A DNA stretch of 64,000 nt, taken from a bacterium. GTDB taxonomy: Bacteria; Myxococcota_A; Bradymonadia; UBA7976; UBA1532. Positions 56,367 through 64,000 of the stretch are shown in pieces. How positions within the stretch are numbered: the stretch's first letter is position 1; each line of letters begins with the position of its first letter. The DNA is taken from NCBI GenBank assembly GCA_030427205.1, contig JAUHXC010000022.1, positions 62,001 through 126,000 of the forward strand. Reading direction: 5' to 3'. A program made the translations under genes and the position numbers. Under the pieces are notes generated by a model, which saw nothing but the letters and a program-made list of their open reading frames with translations, did not search any database and was not told the DNA's origin.

Positions 56367-57308
56367 ATGATCCGCCGACCCGTCCGCCTCTGCCTCGCCG
56401 TCGTCGCGCTGACTCTGGCAGCAGGGTGCAGCTTCGACATCGACGAGAGCCCCAACCTATTGCCCGAACCGCGGATGGTGGAGCCCGATGTGGCGCCGGT
56501 CTCCGATACCGGGCCCACCGACGGCGACGCCGGTGAGCCCGACGCGTGTGTGCCCGACGAGAGCGCGTGCGATTGCCTGCAAGTCGGCGACTGGTATCGC
56601 TTCACCACGCTGGCGCCGAGCTCGCTCGGCGGGGACGAGCGCCATCCGCTGGTGCTGACCCTGCGCAACCTCTGGGCCCGGGACATCGAGCGCTACGAGC
56701 TCAACGTCATCTTCGTGATCACCGCCCTCGACGGCGACAACATCTCGCTGCGGGTGATGAACGCCGCCCGCGGCGAGCTGGGCACCGGCGAGATCTGCCG
56801 CCTGCCCGAGACCGCCGTCGACCTCGACTTCGTGCGCGACCCCTGCGACCGGTGCCGGGTGCGCATGGAGCGGCCGCAGCGCATCAACATCTACGCCGGC
56901 ACGCCGGAGATCCCGCGCAACTGCGCGCCGCGGCTCGATGTGCGCCACGCCATCCCGGTGACCAACATCCAGCTTCAGGCCCGCATCTCGCCCGACTGCT
57001 CGACTCTCGAAGAGGGCTTCGCCCAGAACGCGGGCATCCCCGAGCCGGCGCTGCCCGAGATCTGCACCTGCCCCGGTCTCAACGGCCCCGCCGAGATGTG
57101 CGGCGACATCGACCCCGAGTACAGCGACGGGGCGTGCGATGGCTGCAACGGCAACTTCCAGAACCTGCAGAACCTGATGGTGGCCCTCAACGGCGGTCAG
57201 CCGATGCCCGCCGAGTGCCCCGACGAAGATGGCGTGCCCGGGGTCTGCATCGACGCGGAGTTCGACGGCGCCCGCTGGCCGATGGGCGAGCCGCCGCTGT
57301 GCCCGTGA
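56367..57308 (+). CDS. Cys-rich lipoprotein of unknown function
   Basis: ATG 56367 has an AAGGG stretch upstream and starts a lipobox signal (TLAAGC). The 313-residue product has a D/P-rich linker of about 40 residues. A Cys-containing globular part follows (CDCLQVGDWYRF, CDRCRVRM, ICTCPGLNGPAEMCGD, GACDGCNGNFQN). About sixteen Cys suggest several disulfides. I recognise no family. It diverges from the FadL-like gene across 100 bases. Confidence 0.75.
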   Translation: MIRRPVRLCLAVVALTLAAGCSFDIDESPNLLPEPRMVEPDVAPVSDTGPTDGDAGEPDACVPDESACDCLQVGDWYRFTTLAPSSLGGDERHPLVLTLRNLWARDIERYELNVIFVITALDGDNISLRVMNAARGELGTGEICRLPETAVDLDFVRDPCDRCRVRMERPQRINIYAGTPEIPRNCAPRLDVRHAIPVTNIQLQARISPDCSTLEEGFAQNAGIPEPALPEICTCPGLNGPAEMCGDIDPEYSDGACDGCNGNFQNLQNLMVALNGGQPMPAECPDEDGVPGVCIDAEFDGARWPMGEPPLCP

Positions 57309-57313
57309 GCGCG

Positions 57314-57787
57314 TTATCGGCGATCGTCGGGTGCGGGCAGCGGCACGAGCCGGATCGGCGCGTTCGCCGGCCAGCTGTGCCACAGCCCGACGCCCTCCAA
57401 GACCCAGCCGAGCCAGACCCCGCGCCCCGCGTCGGCGATCCAGCTCGCGCCGCCTTCGGTGCCGCGCAGGCCGTTGCCCGGCGATGTGCCGGGGCGACCG
57501 GCGGGCAGATCGCCCCGCAGCCCGCCTCGGCCGTCGGCCCGGACCGCCCGCGGCTCGCCGAGCGGCTCGCCCCACCAGCGCAGGCCGACCCGGCCGCCGG
57601 GGCCCTCGGCCACCACGAGCGACGCCGGATGGAACGCCGCGCAGCGGCCCATGGGCTGGGGCAGGTATTTCTCGGGGCGCACCGTACACAAGAGGAAGGT
57701 CGAGCCACGGCCGCTGACCACCGCGCGGCAGCCGCCGCAGCGATGACACAGGCTCGTCGGGTAGGGCAGGGGCGATCGACGTGACAC
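57314..57787 (-). CDS. Small CxxC protein of unknown function
   Basis: The 157-residue product starts VSRRSPLPYPTSLCHRCGGC, giving a CHRCGGC metal-binding motif, and continues with LCTVRPEKYLPQPMGRC and a Trp/Gly-rich beta region (RVGLRWWGEPLGE, GVWLGWVLEGVGLW). GTG 57787 has GGGAG five bases upstream and avoids overlap with the divergent pcp gene; ATG 57799 would overlap it. Coding is supported by a consistent codon pattern, but no family is recognised. Confidence 0.6.
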   Translation of the reverse strand: MSRRSPLPYPTSLCHRCGGCRAVVSGRGSTFLLCTVRPEKYLPQPMGRCAAFHPASLVVAEGPGGRVGLRWWGEPLGEPRAVRADGRGGLRGDLPAGRPGTSPGNGLRGTEGGASWIADAGRGVWLGWVLEGVGLWHSWPANAPIRLVPLPAPDDRR

Positions 57788-57797
57788 GGAGGCTCCC

Positions 57798-58394
57798 ATG
57801 AGCGTGACATCCCCCGGAGGGGAACACACAGATGCGCCGGGCAGAGCGGTGGCCGCAGGGCCGATCCTCGTCACCGGATTCGGGCCTTTCCCCGGGGTCG
57901 CCGACAACCCGTCCGGCCGCTTCGCGCGCTCGGTCGACGGCGAGCGCGTCGCCGGCCGCCCCGTCATCGGGCGGGTGCTGCCCGTCGAATGGGGAAGCGC
58001 CTGGCCGGCGCTCGTCGAAGCGGTCGAGGCGCACGCCCCGGTGGCCCTGTTGATGTACGGGGTCGCCGTGAACCGCCAACAGGTGGAGGTGGAGCGGATC
58101 GCCCGCAACCGGGCGGGCCCGCGCGCCGACGCCGCCGGCGCGCTGCCCGCCAGCCCGCAGATCGTGGTCGATGGTCCGGAGACGTTGCCCACCACGCTGC
58201 CGTGGAGCGACCTGATCGGCCCGCACGTCGGCACCTCCGACGACGCCGGTGACTACCTGTGCAATTATGTTATGTTCATGTCTGTTCATGCTTTGTGCAA
58301 CCGCGTCCCGTATTGCGGTTTCATACACTTGCCGGACCGTGAGACGCCGGGCGCCCGAGCGGTGCTGACCCGGCTCGGTCGGCTGCTCCGCTGA
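57798..58394 (+). CDS. pcp: Pyroglutamyl peptidase I (peptidase C15)
   Basis: GGAGG (57788-57792) precedes ATG 57798. The 198-residue length fits the family. GFGPF near the N-terminus, the Glu in QQVEVERIARN (E97 or E99), the catalytic Cys in AGDYLCNY (Cys155) and His in GFIHLP (His177) are all present. The enzyme removes N-terminal pyroglutamate from peptides in the cytoplasm. Around the active-site Cys (about 58258-58328) the codons become much more AT-rich than the rest of the gene. Confidence 0.9.
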   Translation: MSVTSPGGEHTDAPGRAVAAGPILVTGFGPFPGVADNPSGRFARSVDGERVAGRPVIGRVLPVEWGSAWPALVEAVEAHAPVALLMYGVAVNRQQVEVERIARNRAGPRADAAGALPASPQIVVDGPETLPTTLPWSDLIGPHVGTSDDAGDYLCNYVMFMSVHALCNRVPYCGFIHLPDRETPGARAVLTRLGRLLR

Positions 58395-58450
58395 GTCGAC
58401 GTCGGCGCCTGGCGGAGCCCGCAAACGGCCGCCGACGCGGAGGTTGATCG

Positions 58451-59380
58451 ATGCACCTCGCCGGGATCGACACCAACTTGCTGACCACCCTCGACGCCCT
58501 GCTGCGCGAGCAGAGCGTCAACCGGGCCGCTCGCCGCATCGGACTCAGCCCCTCGGCCACCAGCCACGCGCTCGGCCGCCTGCGGGCGGTGCTCGAAGAC
58601 CCGCTGCTCGTCCGCGCGGGGCGCAAGATGGTGCTCACGCCCAAAGCCGAGCGGCTCGCCCCCCGGGTGCACGAAGTCGTGCGTGACATGGCGCGCATCT
58701 TCGCGCCGGAGCCCGGCCTGCGCCCGGCGGCGCTCGAGCGGGAGTTCCGCTTCGCCGTCGAGCCGGCCTGCGCCCCGTTCGTCGAGCGTCGGCTGGGCGG
58801 AGCGGTGGCCCGGCGGGCCCCCAACGTGCGCCTGACCGGGCACCCCGGCGGCGACGATCCCACCGCGGCGCTGCGCGTCGGCGCCCTCGATCTGGCCATC
58901 GGCGTCTTCGATGGCCTGCCCGACGACATCGAGCTCGAGACGCTGGTCGTCGATCCGATCGTCTGCCTCGGCCGGCGCGGGCACCCCTGGCTCGACCGCG
59001 CGCCCGATCTCGACGCCTTCGTCCGGGCGACCCAGATCGTCAGCGAGCCGCGCAGCCGGGCCGACCGCGCCCTCGACCGCGCGCTGGCCGACGTCGACGC
59101 CCGTCGCCGTCGATTGCAGACGGTGAGCCAGCGGACGGCGATCCCTTTCGCCGTCGCCGGATCCGACGCGGTGGCGGTGGTCTCGGCCTGTTTCGCCGAC
59201 AGCGTCGCGCCGTTGTTCGACCTGCAGACGCTGCCCATGCCGCTGACGGTGCCCGCCCATCGGGTGCAGATCGCCTGGCATCGGCGCAACGCGGCCGACC
59301 AGGGCCACGCCTGGTTCCGCGGGCAGGTCACCGGGCTGTTCGCGCGGTCCGCCGCCCACCCCTCCGCCGACGCCGCGTGA
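58451..59380 (+). CDS. LysR-family transcriptional regulator
   Basis: GGAGG (58439-58443) precedes ATG 58451. The 309-residue protein has the N-terminal winged HTH of LysR regulators (LLREQSVNRAARRIGLSPS, ATSHALGRLRAVLEDPLLVR). A periplasmic-binding-like effector domain follows (about 90-300; LDLAIGVFDGLPDDIELETL). The length and the HPWL segment fit the NodD/SyrM-like group. It follows pcp by 56 bases and may be co-transcribed; the effector is unknown. Confidence 0.92.
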   Translation: MHLAGIDTNLLTTLDALLREQSVNRAARRIGLSPSATSHALGRLRAVLEDPLLVRAGRKMVLTPKAERLAPRVHEVVRDMARIFAPEPGLRPAALEREFRFAVEPACAPFVERRLGGAVARRAPNVRLTGHPGGDDPTAALRVGALDLAIGVFDGLPDDIELETLVVDPIVCLGRRGHPWLDRAPDLDAFVRATQIVSEPRSRADRALDRALADVDARRRRLQTVSQRTAIPFAVAGSDAVAVVSACFADSVAPLFDLQTLPMPLTVPAHRVQIAWHRRNAADQGHAWFRGQVTGLFARSAAHPSADAA

Positions 59381-59561
59381 GCCGGTCCCGACGGCCGGCA
59401 CGCGCGCCGCACCGCCCGACCCGACGACCGCCACGTCCCTGATCGCTCACCACTTCGAATCCGATTTGCCTCGAACGTCACGGCGCGTCATTGTGGTCGC
59501 GTTTTGCACATGGCGCTCGGGCTCCGTGGCGCCGACGGCTTCAGCTCTTGGAGGGGACACC

Positions 59562-62255
59562 ATGCGGACGACCGCGCATCTCCGGCCGACATCCGGCCGC
59601 GCACTTCTGCTTCGCCGGGCTGCGCTCGGCATCACGCTGCTCGGCCTGTCGGCCGCCTGTGAGCCCGACGACGACATGCTTCCGCGGCTCGACGGGGGCG
59701 CCGACGCCTTCGACGGCCACCTCGGTGACATGCCCGACACCGGCGACGTGAGCGTGCCCGACGAAGGGGTGCCCGGCACCGAGGGCCAGCCCTGTCGAGG
59801 CGAAGATCCGCCCTGCGACGACCCGCTGCGCTGCGTCGAGAGCACCTGCACGCTGCCCGGGCCCGGCGAGCGCGGCCAGCCGTGCCGCCCCGACGAGCCC
59901 CAGTGCGACGTGGGCTTGATCTGCGACGGCGACGAGCCGGCCTGCGTGCCCGATCCGATGTGCCCCGACCCGTGCGACCTCGGCGAGACCCGCTGCGCCG
60001 ACTCGGACGAGGTCGACGGCTACATCGTCTGCGGCGGGCGCGCGCAGGATGACTGCACCGAATTCGGTACTGATGCCGACGATCCGGTCATCGTCGAATG
60101 CGATCCGGGGCGCACCTGCATGGGCACGACCTGCATGCCCGCCGACAACGTCCACCGATCACCGGAGTTCGCGCTGCTCGTCGACCGCGGCATCGACATG
60201 GCCCTGTGGAGCGAGTGGCGCGACGCGATCGTCGGCTGGGTCGAGGCCGTGCAGCCGGCCATCGCGGTCGGCGCCCAGACCTTCCCCGCCGAGGGCCCGT
60301 GCCTGCTCGGCCCGCAAGCGGCCAGCAGCCGCAACTCGCCGTCGGAGATCGACCGCATCCTCGACCTGCCGCCGCCCCCCGACCTCGGCCGACCGCTCTA
60401 CGCGGTGATGGGGCGCGTCTTCCAACTGCTCGGTCGGCCGAGCGAGGCGCAGTTCGCGGTGCTCATCACCACCGGCGACGAGACCTGCGACGCGCCCGAG
60501 CGGTTCGTGCGCCGGGTGCGCGCGCTGCGCGGGCGGGGCATCCGCACCCGGATCATTCGGGTCATCGGCCCCGATACCCCGCGGGAGCCCCGCGACGACG
60601 TGCTCGACGCGGCGGGCTTCGCCGGGGGCCTGGCCGTCGCCGAGCAGGGCGGATACCTGGACGTCGTCAGCCCCAGCGAGCTGCGCGACGCCCTCGACGC
60701 GCTCGCCGAGCGGGCCGATCCGGCGTGCGTCGATCTCGACGAGGACGGGCGCGGGCCCTTCTGCGACGGCGGCAGCGACTGCCTGCCGTTCGAGGCGACC
60801 GCCTACGAAGGCGGGATCGAGGGCTGCGACGGCATCGACAACGACTGCGACGGCACCGTCGACGAGGGGCTCGCCGCTCAGGCGCCGGCGGCCGCGCTGA
60901 CCGAAGGGCCCTGCGCGGGCCTGCGGCAGAGCTGCGTGGACGGCGCGTGGGCCGAGCCGGACTACGTCGCGGAGGTCGAGGGCTACGAGCACAGCGTCGA
61001 GCAGTCGTGCGACAGCGTCGACAACGACTGCGACGGCACCGTCGACGAGGGCCTCGGCGATCGAACGGGCCCCTGCACGGTGGGCCTCGGGGCCTGCGAG
61101 ATGCCCGGAGAGTTCGTCTGCGACCCGGCGTTTCCCGACGTCTCGGTGTGTGATGCCAGCCCCGGCGCGCCGATCCCCGAAGCGTGCGACGGCGTCGACA
61201 ACGACTGCGATGGCATCATCGACGAGGACGCCCCCCAGGGCGGCGTCGAGCTGTGCAACGGGCGCGACGACGACTGTGACGACTCGATCGACGAGACGCC
61301 CGATCTGGCGCAGTGTCCGGCCGAGCAGGGCCAGGTCGGGCTGGCCTGCGCCGAGGGCGCGTGCGCGCTCGCCTGCCGGGCCGATGTGCGCGACGCCGAC
61401 GGGCAGCCGGGCTGCGAGGCGCCGGGCTATGGCGCGCTGGGCCTGGGCGATGGCTTCACCTGCCTGATCGATCCGGCCAGCGGCCAGCCCGAGTGCTATG
61501 GCCGGGACGACGCGCCGATCCCGCCCGCCGGGGACATCGCCGCCATCGCCGCGGGCGGGCGCCACGCCTGCGTGCTCTTCGGCGGCGATCGGGACGGTGA
61601 GATCGCCTGCGCCGGGCCCGACCCGACGCTGGCGGCGGCCACCGCGGGGCGCTACACGGCCATCGGCATCGGCGATCGCATCGGCTGTGGCATCAACCCC
61701 GCCGGCACCCTCGACTGCTGGTCGGCCGACGTGGCATCCGCCGGGCAGTTCGGCATCGGCCGCCGCGCGGTGCACCTCGCCGTCGGCGGGCGCCATGCCT
61801 GCACCCTCGACGCGGCCGGCAACGCGCAGTGTTACGGGGCCTGCGGCCAGGGCTGCCTGGGTCAGGGTCTGGCGCCGCAGCGGCCGACGTTCGCCCAGCT
61901 CGCGGCGGGCGCCTTCCATACCTGCGGTCTCGACGACCGCGGCATCCTGTACTGCTGGGGGGCGGGTCGCGACCCGTGCGTCGGCGCGCTGTGCGGTGAG
62001 CAGCAGGGCCAGTCGCGGCCCCCGGCCGGCGCCGGCTATCGGGCCGTCGCCGTCGGAGACCTGCACAGCTGCGCGATCGACGCCGACTATGCCATCGAGT
62101 GCTGGGGTCTGGCCGACGACGGCCGCACGAACCCGCCGGCGGGCCGCTTCAGCGCGATCTGGGGCGGGCAGAGCCATACCTGCGCCCGCCGATTCGACGG
62201 CCGCGTACGCTGCTGGGGGCTCGACGTGGGCGGCGAGACCGCGCCGCTCGACTGA
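59562..62255 (+). CDS. Lipoprotein with vWA-like, MopE-type and RCC1-like repeats
   Basis: GGAGG precedes ATG 59562, and the lipobox is LSAAC. The 897-residue protein has an acidic linker, Cys-rich motifs (CRPDEPQCDVGLICDGD), and a vWA-like fold at about 205-390. The MIDAS strand reads LLVDRGID instead of DxSxS. Four MopE-type repeats follow (CDGIDNDCDGTVDEG and similar), then five or six RCC1-like blades (AAGGRHACVL, AVGGRHACTLD, YCWGAG, ECWGLADDG, CWGLD). A cell-surface binding role is likely; metal-dependent vWA adhesion is doubtful. Confidence 0.85.
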   Translation: MRTTAHLRPTSGRALLLRRAALGITLLGLSAACEPDDDMLPRLDGGADAFDGHLGDMPDTGDVSVPDEGVPGTEGQPCRGEDPPCDDPLRCVESTCTLPGPGERGQPCRPDEPQCDVGLICDGDEPACVPDPMCPDPCDLGETRCADSDEVDGYIVCGGRAQDDCTEFGTDADDPVIVECDPGRTCMGTTCMPADNVHRSPEFALLVDRGIDMALWSEWRDAIVGWVEAVQPAIAVGAQTFPAEGPCLLGPQAASSRNSPSEIDRILDLPPPPDLGRPLYAVMGRVFQLLGRPSEAQFAVLITTGDETCDAPERFVRRVRALRGRGIRTRIIRVIGPDTPREPRDDVLDAAGFAGGLAVAEQGGYLDVVSPSELRDALDALAERADPACVDLDEDGRGPFCDGGSDCLPFEATAYEGGIEGCDGIDNDCDGTVDEGLAAQAPAAALTEGPCAGLRQSCVDGAWAEPDYVAEVEGYEHSVEQSCDSVDNDCDGTVDEGLGDRTGPCTVGLGACEMPGEFVCDPAFPDVSVCDASPGAPIPEACDGVDNDCDGIIDEDAPQGGVELCNGRDDDCDDSIDETPDLAQCPAEQGQVGLACAEGACALACRADVRDADGQPGCEAPGYGALGLGDGFTCLIDPASGQPECYGRDDAPIPPAGDIAAIAAGGRHACVLFGGDRDGEIACAGPDPTLAAATAGRYTAIGIGDRIGCGINPAGTLDCWSADVASAGQFGIGRRAVHLAVGGRHACTLDAAGNAQCYGACGQGCLGQGLAPQRPTFAQLAAGAFHTCGLDDRGILYCWGAGRDPCVGALCGEQQGQSRPPAGAGYRAVAVGDLHSCAIDADYAIECWGLADDGRTNPPAGRFSAIWGGQSHTCARRFDGRVRCWGLDVGGETAPLD

Positions 62256-62262
62256 GCGGCCG

Positions 62263-62967
62263 TCAGTCGGGCACCGACCAGTCGATCGGCGCCTCGGCGC
62301 GGGCCTCGAGGTGGGCGTTGGTCCGGGCGAAGTGACCGCAGCCGAAGAAGCCCCGATGGGCCGACAGCGGCGAGGGGTGCGGCGACTCGAGCACCAGATG
62401 CTTCTGGCGGTCGACCCGGGCCGCCTTTCGCCGGGCGGCGCTGCCCCACAGGATGAACACCAGCCCCTCGCGCCGGGCGTCGAGCTCGGCGATGACCCGA
62501 TCGGTGAACTGCTCCCAGCCTTGACCGCGGTGCGAGTTGGCCTGCCGGGCGCGCACCGTCAGCACGGCGTTGAGCAGCAGCACCCCCTGCTCGGCCCAGT
62601 GGGTCAGCTCGCCGTGGCTCGGGCGGGGGATGCCGATCTCGTCGTTGATCTCGATGAAGATGTTCTTCAGCGACGGCGGCGGCGGCACGCCGCGGCGCAC
62701 CGAGAAGCACATGCCATGGGCCTGATTCGGGCCGTGGTACGGATCCTGGCCGAGGATCACCACCCGCACCGCGTCGAAGGGCGTCTTCCAGAACGCGGTG
62801 AAGATGTCCCGGTTGGGCGGAAAGACCCGATGCTGGCGCTGCTCGTCGACGAGGAACGCCCGCAAGCCCTGCATGTGCGGGGTCTGGAACTCGTCGGCCA
62901 GCACGTCGAGCCAGGACGGCGGCAGTTTCGGCTTTCGGGTCTCGATGTCAGCAGTCGCGGTGTCCAT
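62263..62967 (-). CDS. ung: Uracil-DNA glycosylase, family 1
   Basis: The ATG at 62967 gives 234 residues, normal for Ung. Catalytic motifs are intact: GQDPYHGPNQAHGMCFSV (Asp75), LLNAVLTVRARQANSH, and the minor-groove loop HPSPLSAHRGFFGC. It removes uracil from DNA in base excision repair. Upstream in-frame extensions (to 63123) have no family similarity. Confidence 0.97.
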   Translation of the reverse strand: MDTATADIETRKPKLPPSWLDVLADEFQTPHMQGLRAFLVDEQRQHRVFPPNRDIFTAFWKTPFDAVRVVILGQDPYHGPNQAHGMCFSVRRGVPPPPSLKNIFIEINDEIGIPRPSHGELTHWAEQGVLLLNAVLTVRARQANSHRGQGWEQFTDRVIAELDARREGLVFILWGSAARRKAARVDRQKHLVLESPHPSPLSAHRGFFGCGHFARTNAHLEARAEAPIDWSVPD

Positions 62968-63089
62968 ACCTTCTTCTAGCCGATGTTTCGGGCATCGTCG
63001 AGCAGGTCGTATGTCAGGAGTGTCGTATGCCGACATCTGAAACCGGGCCCGTGCTTGACGTGTCGCCGTCCGTGCCCCGTCATGACGCC

Positions 63090-64000
63090 ATGCACAGTCA
63101 TCACTCGCAGTCATTCGTCCCATCGCTCGTGTTGTGTCTCGTCGCGCTCGCCGGCCTGATCGGCTGCGAGCAGGCCGAGCCCGACGGCCCGCAGGGCCCG
63201 GCGCCCGTCGTGCGCGACGTCGGCATGCAGACCGACGTCGGCGCGCTGGGCCCGCGACCCGATACGGGCCCCGACGAGCCGGTGGACATGGACCCCGAGC
63301 GGGCCGTCGATCAGGGCGTCGAGGTCGATATGGCCCCGCCCGCCGCGTGCGCCGACGGCGTCGACAACGACGGCGACGGCGCGATCGACCACCCGGCCGA
63401 TCCGGGCTGCGAAGGCCCCGACGACGACGACGAGGTCGACCCGATCGTGCTGCCCGAGTGCGGCGACGGCGTCGACAACGACGGGGACGGCGACATCGAC
63501 CTGACCGACGGCGACTGCCTCTCGGCCGACGATCCGCGGGAGCGGGGCGGCGCCAATGACGCCGACTGCGGCAACGGCGTCGACGACGACGGCGACGGGC
63601 TGGTGGACTTCCCCAACGACCCCGGGTGCAGCGGGGCCGGCGATCCCGACGAGCGGGACGGGGCCGACGTGCCGGCCTGCGCCAACGGCGAGGACGACGA
63701 CGGCGACGGCCGGATCGACTTCCCCGACGATCCCGGCTGCCAGGGGCGGGGCGACGATGACGAGAGCGAGCCGCCGGTGGTGCCGGCCTGCGGCAACGGC
63801 GAAGACGACGACGGCAACGGCGCCATCGACTTCCCGGCCGATCCCGGCTGTGACAGCGCCGCCGATCCCGACGAGAGCAACCCCTGCGGGGCCGTGCAGC
63901 TCATCGACCTCAACGCGGCGATCGACGCCGACGGCGTCTACGACGGCACCCTCGCCGACCTCGAGACCACGACCGTCGGCACCTGCGGCGGCCGCGCCGG
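63090..64000 (+). CDS. DxDxDG-repeat lipoprotein (3' end beyond window)
   Basis: ATG 63090 starts a lipobox signal (GLIGC) and a D/P/M-rich linker. Five CADGVDNDGDGAIDxPADPGC-type acidic repeats follow (predicted Ca-binding loops), then the start of a beta domain (NPCGAVQLIDLNAAID) that continues past the window edge. Composition and order match the lipoprotein at 19246-22341, so the two are paralogues. The 122-base gap upstream separates it from divergent ung. Confidence 0.85.
   Translation, partial: MHSHHSQSFVPSLVLCLVALAGLIGCEQAEPDGPQGPAPVVRDVGMQTDVGALGPRPDTGPDEPVDMDPERAVDQGVEVDMAPPAACADGVDNDGDGAIDHPADPGCEGPDDDDEVDPIVLPECGDGVDNDGDGDIDLTDGDCLSADDPRERGGANDADCGNGVDDDGDGLVDFPNDPGCSGAGDPDERDGADVPACANGEDDDGDGRIDFPDDPGCQGRGDDDESEPPVVPACGNGEDDDGNGAIDFPADPGCDSAADPDESNPCGAVQLIDLNAAIDADGVYDGTLADLETTTVGTCGGRA

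Overview
The window is very GC-rich (roughly 70% by eye) and almost fully coding. It looks like a chromosomal segment of a Myxococcota/Bradymonadota-type bacterium (the former Deltaproteobacteria). The reasons are the number of lipoproteins (about a dozen lipobox signal peptides) whose mature ends are Asp/Ala/Pro/Met-rich linkers, the MopE-type Cys/Asp metal-binding repeats and related DxDxDG repeats, a Ser/Thr kinase fused to a sulfatase-modifying-factor domain, and sigma-54 activators. The taxonomic placement is an inference. I found no rRNA, tRNA, CRISPR array, transposase or phage genes.

Layout. 1-3183 (-) is a MopE-repeat lipoprotein that runs off the left edge. 3284-8915 (-) is a cell-wall block: an AsmA/GT51 transglycosylase fusion, a soluble lytic transglycosylase and a two-PDZ exported protein. 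9078-12308 (+) holds a lipase-like lipoprotein and a translationally coupled acyltransferase pair. 12359-18983 (-) holds an exported unknown protein, a kinase/pseudokinase/FGE-sulfatase protein, an isoaspartyl peptidase and an ADP-ribosylglycohydrolase. 19246-25785 (+) is a run of three lipoproteins: a modular DxDxDG protein, a lysyl-oxidase-domain protein, and a thioredoxin on a 71-fold Gly-Glu tract. 25791-33839 mixes a lipoprotein, a quinone oxidoreductase, a CAP-domain lipoprotein, a TerD-vWA protein, a phosphodiesterase-like lipoprotein and a small barrel protein.

34018-42016 is metabolic and regulatory: aldehyde dehydrogenase, a PAS histidine kinase, HemN, an NtrC-type regulator with its own sigma-54 promoter, and a CysJ-like flavoprotein reductase. 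42145-46792 has a zinc-ribbon membrane protein, a ZIP-like transporter, a CHAT-like/ClpN/FHA protein and DksA. 46838-50200 (-) is an overlapping operon of a PopT-type (DUF368) lipid transporter and two paralogous hydrolases, one lacking its nucleophile. 50338-53258 is the best regulatory unit: a NorR-like sigma-54 activator diverges from an AhpD-like gene overlapping an ECF sigma factor, with a consensus-like -24/-12 promoter and three iterated operator sites between them. 53432-64000 holds a second DksA-like protein, an EamA transporter, a FadL-like porin, pyroglutamyl peptidase, a LysR regulator, a vWA/MopE/RCC1 lipoprotein, uracil-DNA glycosylase and a second DxDxDG lipoprotein cut by the right edge.

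Common themes are surface proteins built from Ca/Cu-type acidic repeats, extracellular redox chemistry (lysyl oxidase, thioredoxin) and sigma-54 control. Many long open frames on the opposite strands are GC-driven shadows and are not annotated.
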